In this document: positions 1-6,774 of the stretch, piece by piece | Position numbering within the stretch: position 1 is the stretch's first letter | How the letters are laid out: each line of letters starts with the position of its first letter | Source: an uncultured Clostridia bacterium | GTDB lineage: Bacteria; Bacillota; Clostridia; Christensenellales; Aristaeellaceae | Assembly: GCA_947600345.1 (NCBI GenBank) | Contig: CANQGC010000028.1 | Coordinates: forward strand, 1-17,773 | Direction of reading: 5' to 3' | DNA length: 17,773 nt | Program-made: the position numbers and the translations under genes | Notes under the pieces: generated by a model | Databases searched by the model: none | What the model was told of the DNA's origin: nothing | The model's input: only the letters and a program-made list of their open reading frames with translations

Positions 1-257
1 GCCTATGGGGCTACGCTGGGCGCTGCCCAGACCTGCCAAGGAACCTGAGGTTCCTTGGATTCTCCCTTCTGCTGCCGGGATTTGGCCGCTGCGTTACGTT
101 GCCAAAACGAAGAAATCCAGCCCTCGGATCTATGGGGCTGGATTTCGTGCTTCGAACAAAGGCCACTGGCGAAGCACCGAGGCAGGACTTTGGGCCCATA
201 ATCTACGGGCCCAAAGTCCGTCGCTCAAGCGCGGCAGCAGGTGGCCATAGGCCCTGC
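1..257 (+). repeat. Hairpin-rich intergenic repeat, copy R1
   Basis: This non-coding block is made almost entirely of consecutive inverted repeats. They are CTGGGC/GCCCAG (16-30), CCAAGGAACC-TGA-GGTTCCTTGG (36-58), GAAATCCAGCCC with an 11-base loop TCGGATCTATG (112-146), GTGCTTCG/CGAAGCAC (147-177), GGACTTTGGGCCC with loop ATAATCTAC (185-219) and GGCC-ATA-GGCC (243-253). The last two lie just 3' of the isomerase gene on the minus strand. Positions 32-77 are identical, inverted, to 17687-17732. The 185-253 part recurs at 16122-16189 and, inverted, near 17520-17581. Overlapping open frames here look spurious. No poly-U tract follows the hairpins, so a simple intrinsic terminator role is not supported. 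Confidence 0.85.
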
Positions 258-1745
258 CTATGCGAACGGATTCTCGGACTTGTAGTAGCAGCCCTTGGGC
301 TGGTTGAACTTCACGTTCTCGATGCCCAGCATCTTCATCACCGCGAACAGCGCCTTGCCGTTCTTGCCGAAGGCCACCGCGCCGTGGTGCGGATAGCCGT
401 CCTCGATCAGCACGTGGCGATAGAAGCGGTTCATCTCCGGAATGGCGAATACGCCGATGCCGCCGAAGGAGCAGGTCTTCACCGGCAGCACCTCGCCCTC
501 GGCCACGTAGCCCTGGAGCACGCTGTCCTTGTTGGCCTGCACGCGGTAGAACGTGATGTCGCCCGGGATGATGTCGCCCTCGAGCGTGCCGCGGGTGATG
601 TCCGGCTCGCCGCCCTTCTCCAGGCCGCGGTTCATGATCAGCTGATACTTCATCGTGCCCTTGGTCAGCCTGCACATCGGAGTGTTGCCGCAGTGGAAGC
701 CCATGAAGGTCTCGTTGTGGCGATAGGGGAACTTGCCCTCGATGCTCTCCTTGTACATGTCCGCCGGGACCGAGTTGTTGATGTCCAGCAGCGTCACGGC
801 CTCGCCGGTCACGCAGGTGCCGATGAACTCGCTCAGCGCGCCGTAGATGTCCACCTCGCAGGCGGTGCAGTAGCCCATGGCGGTCAGGCGGGAGTTGACG
901 TAGCAGGGCACGAAGCCGAACTCCGTCTGGAACGCCGGCCAGCACTTGTTGGCGAGCACCACGTACTTGGAAGCGCCCTTGTTGGCCTCGATCCAGTCGA
1001 GCAGCGTCAGCTCATACTGCGCAAGCTTCGGCAGGATGCCGGGCATCTTGTTGCCCTCGCCCAGCTCGTCCTCCATCTCCTTGATCTTGGCGGGGATGCG
1101 GGCGTCGTTCGCGTGCTCCTTGAACGCCTTGAGCAGGTCGAGCTCGGAGTTCTCCTGCACGTTGATGCCCAGCTTGAACAGCGGCGCGATGGGCGCGTTG
1201 CAGGCCAGGAAGTCGAACGGGCGCGGGCCGAAGGTGATGATCTTCAGGCTCGCCAGGCCCAGCAGCGTGCGGGCGATGGGCACGAACTCCTCGATCATAT
1301 CGGCGCAGCCCTCGGCGTCGCCCACCGGATACTCCGGAATATAGGCGTTGATGCCGGACAGCTTCAGGTTATAGGAAGCGTTCAGCATGCCGCAGTAGGC
1401 GTCGCCGCGGTCGCTGGACAGCACGCCCACGTTCTCCTCGGCGGCAGCGATGTACATGGTCGGGCCGCCGAACAGCTTGGCGATGGCGGTCTCCGGGCCC
1501 TCGGGGCCGAAGTTGCCCAGGAACACGGTCAGGGCGTTGATGCCGGACTTCTTGATGTCCTCATAGGCCTCCATCACGTTGGCGTCGATGCCGCCCTCGA
1601 TGATGACGGGGCACTCATAGATGTCGAAGCCGCGCTTCTTCAGCACTTCGACGATGGCCTTGCGGCGCTTTTCGGAGAGGGAGATCGGGAAGCAGTCGCG
1701 GCTGACGGCCAGGATGCCCATCTTGACCTGGGGAATATTGTTCAT
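258..1745 (-). CDS. L-fucose/L-arabinose isomerase family protein
   Basis: The 495-residue protein resembles the shorter branch of the L-fucose isomerase family (COG2407 type), which interconverts aldoses and ketoses in the cytoplasm with a divalent metal. The amino end (about 8-180) has the alternating Rossmann-like pattern of the family, including ALTVFLGNFGPEGPE near 71-85. The C-terminal half carries the conserved acidic and His segments CEVDIYGALSEF (296-307), LLDINNS (319-325) and YPHHGAVAFG (451-460). By family analogy E297, D321 and a His at 351 or 453/454 are candidate metal ligands; this is inference. E. coli FucI is about 590 residues, so the substrate need not be fucose. The start is supported by AAGGAGG nine bases upstream. 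The gene has its own promoter and a palindrome in its leader, and no other sugar gene adjoins it. Confidence 0.85.
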   Translation of the reverse strand: MNNIPQVKMGILAVSRDCFPISLSEKRRKAIVEVLKKRGFDIYECPVIIEGGIDANVMEAYEDIKKSGINALTVFLGNFGPEGPETAIAKLFGGPTMYIAAAEENVGVLSSDRGDAYCGMLNASYNLKLSGINAYIPEYPVGDAEGCADMIEEFVPIARTLLGLASLKIITFGPRPFDFLACNAPIAPLFKLGINVQENSELDLLKAFKEHANDARIPAKIKEMEDELGEGNKMPGILPKLAQYELTLLDWIEANKGASKYVVLANKCWPAFQTEFGFVPCYVNSRLTAMGYCTACEVDIYGALSEFIGTCVTGEAVTLLDINNSVPADMYKESIEGKFPYRHNETFMGFHCGNTPMCRLTKGTMKYQLIMNRGLEKGGEPDITRGTLEGDIIPGDITFYRVQANKDSVLQGYVAEGEVLPVKTCSFGGIGVFAIPEMNRFYRHVLIEDGYPHHGAVAFGKNGKALFAVMKMLGIENVKFNQPKGCYYKSENPFA

Positions 1746-1783
1746 GTTGCATTACCTCCTTGGATTTTCAAACTCAATGATTG

Positions 1784-1805
1784 TGTGAATATCGAATGAT
1801 TCACA
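1784..1805. promoter_or_regulatory. Candidate operator: 22-bp palindrome in isomerase leader
   Basis: The arms are TGTGAAT and ATTCACA, separated by 8 bases. The palindrome lies just downstream of the -10 box, at roughly +10 to +31 of the expected transcript. That position suits a roadblock repressor responding to sugar. The arms resemble CRP half-sites (TGTGA/TCACA), but the spacing does not fit CRP. The regulator is unknown. Confidence 0.5.
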
Positions 1806-1820
1806 TACATCTACGATATT

Positions 1821-1849
1821 ATCATAGCAGGTTTGGGGTTTAACGTCAA
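1821..1849 (-). promoter_or_regulatory. SigA-type promoter of the isomerase gene
   Basis: On the minus strand TTGACG (1844-1849) is followed after 17 bases by TATGAT (1821-1826). A TGC just before the -10 box makes it an extended -10. The promoter sits between the upstream azlD terminator and the isomerase ribosome binding site. Confidence 0.8.
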
Positions 1850-1896
1850 GCGGAAAATACTCGACAAATGCGGGCAACTTTTTTGCCGCTATGCAC

Positions 1897-1925
1897 AAAA
1901 AAACATCTCCGGCCTTGGCCGGAGA
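1897..1925 (-). terminator. Intrinsic terminator after azlD
   Basis: The arms TCTCCGGC (1906-1913) and GCCGGAGA (1918-1925) form an 8-bp stem with a 4-base loop. On the minus strand the stem is followed by seven T residues (1897-1903) after two intervening bases. It ends the MATE-azlC-azlD operon 24 bases past the azlD stop codon. Confidence 0.9.
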
Positions 1926-1948
1926 CGCAATGCTCGGGGCATTCGATG

Positions 1949-2260
1949 CTAGAGTATGATCCATTCCAGGATGTACACCGTGACGCAGCATGCCACCGCT
2001 ACTTTGAACAGGCTCGCGCCCTTCCAGGCGAGCGCCAGGCCCACCAGCAGCGCCGCCAGGCCCGACCACTGGCTGTTCGTGGCGTCCATGATGGACGGGA
2101 AGGTCATCACCGCCAGCGTCACGTAGGGCACGTAGTAGAGGAAGGAGCGGATGTAGACGTTCTTGATCTCCCGCCGCACCAGCGTCAGCGGCAGCGTGCG
2201 AACCAGGTAAGTGACGATCGCCATCGCGGCGATGTAGATGTAGACGTTGCCGCTACGCAT
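1949..2260 (-). CDS. azlD: AzlD family branched-chain amino acid export subunit
   Basis: This 103-residue protein is very hydrophobic, with about four membrane segments. It matches the AzlD family in size, in its TYLVRTLPLTLVRR segment near 17-30, and in the YYVPYVTLAVMTFP segment near 42-55. AzlD is the small partner of AzlC; the pair exports branched-chain amino acids and analogues such as azaleucine in Bacillus. The reading frame overlaps the end of azlC by 8 bases, and a GAGGAGGTGA ribosome binding site lies inside the azlC tail, so the two are probably translationally coupled. An intrinsic terminator follows. Confidence 0.9.
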   Translation of the reverse strand: MRSGNVYIYIAAMAIVTYLVRTLPLTLVRREIKNVYIRSFLYYVPYVTLAVMTFPSIMDATNSQWSGLAALLVGLALAWKGASLFKVAVACCVTVYILEWIIL

Positions 2261-2975
2261 CCTCCTTCACCTCCTCGCGCCGGGGGAAGAGCACCGCCGC
2301 CGCGGCGGAGATAGCGACGGTCAGTATGATCGTCTTGATGCCCGAGGAGATTCCGGCGAACAGCGCAAGCCGCGCGAAGGCGAAGCTCGCGGCCATCGAG
2401 ATCAGCACCAGCCCCAGCACGATCCGCGACTCCTTCGCCGGGGGCACGAAGGTCGCCATGAACATGCCGTAGAGCCCCACCGACAGCGCGCTCACGATGC
2501 TCACGGGCAGCTCATTGCCCATGAGCACGCCCAGGAACGTGCCGCACGCCCAGCCCGGACAGGCCAGCGCGATGGCGCCGTAGGTGTACCATGGGTTCAG
2601 GTAGCCCGGCGCGGAGATCGACACGCCGAAGACCTCGTCGGTCACATACCAGCCGATCACCAGCCGGTGCAGCATGCCCGTCTCGGGCCAAAGCTTCTGG
2701 CTCAGCGAGAAGCTCATCAGCAGGTAGCGGGCGTTCGCCACCAGCTCCATGATGGCCACCTCCAGGTAGCCCGCCCCGGCGGCGATCATGTCGAAGGCCA
2801 CAGCCTCGCCCGCCGAGGCGTTGATCAGGAAGCTGGTCAGCGCCGCCTGGGGCGCGGTGAAGCCGGCGTTGCGCGCCTTGATGCCCAGCGCGAAGGCCAC
2901 GGCGAAGTAGCCCAGGCCGATGGGCAGGCCCGCCTTCAGGCCGCGCTTGAACCACGTTGCGTTGGAATCCCCCAT
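2253..2975 (-). CDS. azlC: AzlC family branched-chain amino acid exporter
   Basis: The 240-residue membrane protein has the AzlC (YgaZ-like) pattern. An N-terminal FKRGLKAGLPIGLGYFAVAFALG region (about 9-31) is followed by NASAGEAVAFDMIAAGAGY, then by MELVANARYLLMSFSLSQKL (about 76-95) and later transmembrane helices. It forms the large subunit of the AzlCD exporter in the cytoplasmic membrane. An AAAGGACG ribosome binding site precedes the ATG. The gene starts only 22 bases after the MATE stop codon and overlaps azlD, so all three form one operon. The exact substrate cannot be told from sequence. Confidence 0.92.
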   Translation of the reverse strand: MGDSNATWFKRGLKAGLPIGLGYFAVAFALGIKARNAGFTAPQAALTSFLINASAGEAVAFDMIAAGAGYLEVAIMELVANARYLLMSFSLSQKLWPETGMLHRLVIGWYVTDEVFGVSISAPGYLNPWYTYGAIALACPGWACGTFLGVLMGNELPVSIVSALSVGLYGMFMATFVPPAKESRIVLGLVLISMAASFAFARLALFAGISSGIKTIILTVAISAAAAVLFPRREEVKEDA

Positions 2976-2997
2976 TGGATACCGTCCTTTCGCGTCC

Positions 2998-4407
2998 TCA
3001 GCTCGCCTGGACTTGTCCCTCTCCCACCTTGGAGATGACCTCCCGGTAGACCTTGCGGAAGCAGAGCAGGCCCACGACCAGCGCGCTCATCTCCGCGATG
3101 GGGAAGGAGATCCAGACCAGGTTGTCGTTGCCCACGCGCTGGCCCAGCCGCGCCAGCAGGTAGGCCACCGGGATCAGCACGACGAGCTGGCGGATCGTGG
3201 CGGTGATCGTGGCGAATATGCTCCGGTCCAGCGCCTGGAAGATCGTGTTGAAGGAGATCACCACCGCAGCGATCACGAAGTGGGTGCAGATGATGCGCAT
3301 CGCGGGCACGCCGATGGCGAGCATTGTCGAAACCTCCTCCGGGCTGGAGTTCTGCATGAAGATGCCCAGCAGCTGCGCCGGGAAGACCATGAAGATCAGC
3401 GTGCCCAGCGCCATCAGGCACACGGCGATCAGCATGCCGATCTTCATCGCCTGGGTCATGCGGCTGCGCTTCTGCGCGCCGTAGTTGTAGGCGACGATGG
3501 GCACCACGCCGTTGTTTACGCCGAAGATCGGCATGAAGATGAAGCTGTTGAGCTTGAAGTAGATGCCGAACACGTTCTGGGTGTAGGTGCCGCCCGAGGT
3601 GTAGTTGAAGAGTATGATGTTGAACAGGAAGGTCATGATCGAGCCCACCGCCACCATCACGATGCTCGGCACGCCGATGGAGCAGATGCCCCTGATGATG
3701 TCGATCTCCGGGCGGAAGCCCGCGAAGCGAAGCCTGAGCTCGGGGTTCTTCTTGATGTTGAAGATGATCGCGATGCAGCAGGCGATCATCTGGCCCAGCA
3801 CCGTCGCCAGCGCCGCGCCGGTCACGCCCATCTTGAACACGAAGATGAAGATCGGGTCGAATATGATGTTGAAGATCGCGCCCACGCCCTGGGAGATCAT
3901 CGTATAGATGGTCCGGCCCGTGGAGGTCAGCAGGCGCTCGAACATCACCTCGCCGAAGATGCCGAAGGAGAGGCCGCACACCACCAGCAGGTAGTCGCAG
4001 CCGTACTCCACGATGGTCTGGTTCGTGGTCTGCATGCGGAAGAAGGGCCGCGCGCCGAACAGGGCGAAGAGCAGGAACAGCACGTAGCAGCACAGCGCGA
4101 TGAACACGCCGTTGAGCGCCACGCGGTTGGCGTGCCTCGGATCCTGCGCGCCCAGCGCGCGGGACACCAGCGCGTTGACGCCCACCGCGCTGCCGGTGGC
4201 GAAGCCGATCATCAAATTCTGCGCCGGGAAGGCCAGCGAGACGGCGTTGAGCGCCTCCTGGGAGATCATGCTGACGAACATGCTGTCCACGATGTTGTAC
4301 AGCGCCTGCACCAGCATCGAGATCACGATCGGCAGCGACATCGTCACCACCAGCTTGCCCACGGGCATGACGCCCATCTTGTTTTCCTGAATATTTTGAT
4401 TCTCCAT
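2998..4407 (-). CDS. MATE family efflux transporter
   Basis: The 469-residue protein has about twelve transmembrane helices in two halves, as expected for the MATE (NorM/DinF-like) superfamily. The first helix region has the typical PIVISMLVQALYNIVDSMFV pattern, and PAQNLMIGFATGSAVGVNALVSRALG marks the following helices. Such proteins extrude cationic drugs or metabolites using Na+ or H+ gradients. I chose the ATG at 4405-4407 (MENQNIQENK) because AAAGGAGA lies just upstream. An in-frame ATG 30 bases further upstream has no such site. The gene is first in an operon with azlC and azlD, which hints at a role in exporting amino acids or related toxic compounds. The substrate is unknown. Confidence 0.93.
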   Translation of the reverse strand: MENQNIQENKMGVMPVGKLVVTMSLPIVISMLVQALYNIVDSMFVSMISQEALNAVSLAFPAQNLMIGFATGSAVGVNALVSRALGAQDPRHANRVALNGVFIALCCYVLFLLFALFGARPFFRMQTTNQTIVEYGCDYLLVVCGLSFGIFGEVMFERLLTSTGRTIYTMISQGVGAIFNIIFDPIFIFVFKMGVTGAALATVLGQMIACCIAIIFNIKKNPELRLRFAGFRPEIDIIRGICSIGVPSIVMVAVGSIMTFLFNIILFNYTSGGTYTQNVFGIYFKLNSFIFMPIFGVNNGVVPIVAYNYGAQKRSRMTQAMKIGMLIAVCLMALGTLIFMVFPAQLLGIFMQNSSPEEVSTMLAIGVPAMRIICTHFVIAAVVISFNTIFQALDRSIFATITATIRQLVVLIPVAYLLARLGQRVGNDNLVWISFPIAEMSALVVGLLCFRKVYREVISKVGEGQVQAS

Positions 4408-4442
4408 GGGGTCTCCTTTGAATGTTCTGGAATACAATTCCG

Positions 4443-4471
4443 ATTATAAGTACCTTATATTTATATTGCTA
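4443..4471 (-). promoter_or_regulatory. Probable promoter of the MATE-azlC-azlD operon
   Basis: A perfect TATAAT (4443-4448, minus strand) lies 36 bases upstream of the MATE start. The -35 position 17 bases away is poor (TAGCAA, 4466-4471). The surrounding DNA is notably AT-rich compared with the rest of the window, which may compensate. Confidence 0.55.
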
Positions 4472-4524
4472 GATTCCTTCTGTTAGCGCTTTGAAAACAG
4501 GCCGAGCCGCATACATTGTAGGGC

Positions 4525-4553
4525 TTGCGGGCGCGCCTGGCGCGCTGTATAAT
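4525..4553 (+). promoter_or_regulatory. Promoter of mntP
   Basis: TTGCGG (4525-4530) is followed after 17 bases by TATAAT (4548-4553). The expected transcript starts only about 20 bases before the mntP TTG codon. That leaves no room for a yybP-ykoY manganese riboswitch leader, and it rules out a start codon at 4491. Confidence 0.7.
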
Positions 4554-4577
4554 GAGGGAAATGGGAGGGATGTCCGC

Positions 4578-5141
4578 TTGTCGCTGTTGGAGCTGCTTTT
4601 GCTGGCGGTGGGGCTCTCGATGGACGCGTTCGCCGTGTCCGTGTGCAAGGGCCTGGCCGTGGGAAGGGTGCGCCTGGGCAATATGCTCGCCTGCGGCGCG
4701 TACTTCGGCGCGTTCCAGGCGCTGATGCCGCTGCTGGGCTACCTGCTGGGCGCGCGCTTCTCCGCGATGATCGAGCGCGTGGACCACTGGATCGCCTTCG
4801 TGCTGCTGGGACTGATCGGCCTGAACATGATCCGCGAGGCGCTGGGCGATGGGGACGGGGGCGAATCGCTGGACGATTCCTTCGGCTTGAAGACGATGCT
4901 GCTGCTGGCCATCGCCACCAGCATCGATGCGCTGGCCGTGGGCGTGACCTTCGCCTTCCTGCAGGTGGACGTACTGCCGGCGGTGGGCTGCATCGGCATC
5001 GTGACCTTCGCCCTCTCGGCGCTGGGCGTGAAGCTGGGCGGAATCTTCGGCGTGAAGTGGAAGCGCCGGGCGGAGCTCGCCGGAGGCGCGATCCTGATGG
5101 GCATCGGGCTCAAAATCCTGATCGAGCACCTGTTCTTTTAA
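4578..5141 (+). CDS. mntP: Manganese efflux pump MntP
   Basis: From a TTG start the protein is 187 residues, the usual size of MntP. It exports Mn2+ across the cytoplasmic membrane. The two-fold repeat of the family is clear: LLAVGLSMDAFAVSVCKGLA (about 8-27) and LLAIATSIDALAVGVTFAF (about 109-127), with the conserved membrane aspartates at D16 and D117. There are about six membrane helices with a Gly/Asp-rich loop near 90-102. TTG is preferred over an ATG 87 bases upstream because GGGAGGGA lies 7 bases before it and the promoter -10 box lies between the two candidates. The N-terminus MSLLELLLLAVGLSMDAF also matches the family. The gene is divergent from the MATE operon. Confidence 0.92.
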   Translation: MSLLELLLLAVGLSMDAFAVSVCKGLAVGRVRLGNMLACGAYFGAFQALMPLLGYLLGARFSAMIERVDHWIAFVLLGLIGLNMIREALGDGDGGESLDDSFGLKTMLLLAIATSIDALAVGVTFAFLQVDVLPAVGCIGIVTFALSALGVKLGGIFGVKWKRRAELAGGAILMGIGLKILIEHLFF

Positions 5142-5151
5142 CTTTCAAAAC

Positions 5152-5180
5152 TTTACATCGGCGTTTGAACGCGCTATAAT
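5152..5180 (+). promoter_or_regulatory. Promoter of asnS
   Basis: TTTACA (5152-5157), a 17-base spacer and a perfect TATAAT (5175-5180) lie 33 bases before the ATG. The short leader leaves no room for a T-box, which sometimes controls aminoacyl-tRNA synthetase genes in Firmicutes. Confidence 0.85.
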
Positions 5181-5213
5181 TGGGAAAAGATACCGTCGAA
5201 AGAGGGAAGCGAC

Positions 5214-6611
5214 ATGAAACATTATCTCGTCCGGGAACTGTATACGAGGATTCCGGAGGCCGACCTAGAGGAAGTCAAAATCAACGGCTGGGTGCGCACG
5301 ATGCGCGAATCGAAGGCGCTGGCCTTCGTTGAGCTCAACGACGGAAGCTACTTCCGCAACCTGCAGGTAATCCTGGAGCCGGACAAGCTCGACAACTACC
5401 GCGAGGCCGTGAAGAAGATCGGCGTGGGCGCGGCCATCGAGGTCACCGGCACGCTGGCGCTCACCCCGGAGATGAAGCAGCCCTTCGAGCTGAAGGCCGA
5501 CTCCATCGTGGTGGTGGGCGAGAGCCCAGCGGACTACCCGCTGCAGAAGAAGCGCCACACGCTGGAGTACCTGCGCACGATCCAGCACCTGCGCCCGAGG
5601 GCGAACCTGTTCCAGTGCGCGTTCCGCGTGCGCTCGGTGGCGGCCCAGGCCATCCACCGCTTCTTCCACGACATGGGCTACGTCTACGTGCACACCCCGC
5701 TGATCACCGGCAGCGACTGCGAGGGCGCGGGCGAGATGTTCCGCGTGACCACGCTGGACGCCGACGACCGCCCGCTGGACGAGCACGGCAAGACGGACTT
5801 CAGCAAGGACTTCTTCGGCAAGCCCGTGTCGCTCACCGTCTCCGGCCAGCTCAACGCCGAGATCTTCTGCATGGCGTTCCGCAACGTCTACACCTTCGGC
5901 CCGACCTTCCGCGCCGAGGCCAGCTACACGCCGAGACACGCGGCGGAGTTCTGGATGATCGAGCCGGAGATCGCCTTCGCCACGCTGAAGGAGGACATGG
6001 ATCTCCAGGAGGACATGGTCAAGTACATCATCGCCGCCGTGCTGGAGGAGTGCCCGGAGGAGATGAACTTCCTGAACAGCTTCGTGGACAAGGGCCTGAT
6101 CGAGCGGCTGAAGTTCGTGCGCGACAGCGAGTTCGTGCGCTGCACCTACACCGACGCCATCGACATCCTGCAGAAGTCCGGCGAGAAGTTCGAATACCCC
6201 GTAGCCTGGGGCGAGGACCTGCAGACCGAGCACGAGCGGTATCTCACCGAGAAGCACTTCGGCAAGCCCGTGTTCGTGACCGACTGGCCGAAGGAGATCA
6301 AGGCCTTCTACATGCGGATGAACGAGGACGGCAAGACCGTCGCCGCCGCCGATTTGCTGGTTCCGGCGGTGGGCGAGCTCTGCGGCGGCTCCCAGCGCGA
6401 GGAGCGGTACGACGTGCTCAAGGCGCGCATCGAGGAGCTGGGCATGAACCCCCAGGACTACTGGTGGTACCTGGAGCTGCGCAAGTACGGCACGGCGGAG
6501 CACGCGGGCTTCGGCATGGGCTTCGAGCGCATGATCATGTACCTGACGGGCATCGCGAACATCCGCGACGTCCTCCCCTTCCCGCGCACCACCGGCAACG
6601 CGGACTTCTAG
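5214..6611 (+). CDS. asnS: Asparagine--tRNA ligase
   Basis: This 465-residue cytoplasmic enzyme charges tRNA-Asn with asparagine using ATP. The anticodon-binding OB fold is N-terminal (about 20-105: INGWVRTMRESKALAFVELNDGS). The class IIb catalytic core follows, with motif 2 around 229-256 (TFGPTFRAE... RHAAEFWMIEPEIAF) and motif 3 around 432-458 (GFGMGFERMIMYLTG... RDVLPFPRT). The invariant motif 3 Arg is R439. Length is normal. Where most AsnRS sequences I know have an Asn-Ser-x-Thr stretch after FRAE, this one has ASYT (236-239). The ribosome binding site is GAGGGAAG. The gene has its own promoter and terminator. AspRS is ruled out by the short length and the absence of its GAD insertion. 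Confidence 0.96.
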   Translation: MKHYLVRELYTRIPEADLEEVKINGWVRTMRESKALAFVELNDGSYFRNLQVILEPDKLDNYREAVKKIGVGAAIEVTGTLALTPEMKQPFELKADSIVVVGESPADYPLQKKRHTLEYLRTIQHLRPRANLFQCAFRVRSVAAQAIHRFFHDMGYVYVHTPLITGSDCEGAGEMFRVTTLDADDRPLDEHGKTDFSKDFFGKPVSLTVSGQLNAEIFCMAFRNVYTFGPTFRAEASYTPRHAAEFWMIEPEIAFATLKEDMDLQEDMVKYIIAAVLEECPEEMNFLNSFVDKGLIERLKFVRDSEFVRCTYTDAIDILQKSGEKFEYPVAWGEDLQTEHERYLTEKHFGKPVFVTDWPKEIKAFYMRMNEDGKTVAAADLLVPAVGELCGGSQREERYDVLKARIEELGMNPQDYWWYLELRKYGTAEHAGFGMGFERMIMYLTGIANIRDVLPFPRTTGNADF

Positions 6612-6649
6612 CGGGCGAACCCGCTGCCATCCGCGCCTCCGAGGCGAAG

Positions 6650-6683
6650 AACTCCCGGCCCCGCATGGGGCCGGGAGTTTTGT
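6650..6683 (+). terminator. Intrinsic terminator after asnS
   Basis: A perfect 13-bp stem pairs AACTCCCGGCCCC (6650-6662) with GGGGCCGGGAGTT (6667-6679) across a GCAT loop. A short T tract follows. It lies between the convergent asnS and GH13 genes and could slow transcription from both sides, although the opposite side lacks a clear T run. Confidence 0.85.
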
Positions 6684-6774
6684 ATCGCGCTTCCATCGCG
6701 CTCGCGCTTTCGCCGGAAGGCGCGAAGCTTCGAAAGCCTTCCATCTTGCCGCGCGGGGAGACCTCTCCCCCGCT

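Noticed and set aside
185..219. Interpretation of the long stems as intrinsic terminators.
   Set aside because: No T run follows on either strand, and the loops are long and conserved, unlike ordinary terminators. A factor-assisted 3'-end role remains possible.
99..1799. A 566-codon plus-strand open frame antisense to the isomerase gene.
   Set aside because: Low-complexity Ala/Val/Leu/His/Gln-rich product typical of the complement of a GC-rich gene; no ribosome binding site; the minus-strand isomerase explains the region fully.
2920..4449. A 509-codon plus-strand open frame antisense to the MATE gene.
   Set aside because: His/Asp/Arg-rich shadow frame, no family resemblance, contradicted by the clear MATE protein on the other strand.
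4491..4577. Upstream ATG extension of mntP.
   Set aside because: The promoter -10 box (4548-4553) lies inside it, and the TTG at 4578 has the ribosome binding site and gives the family's normal N-terminus.
5141..5213. T-box or riboswitch leader before asnS.
   Set aside because: The promoter lies about 33 bases before the ATG, leaving too little leader for any such structure.
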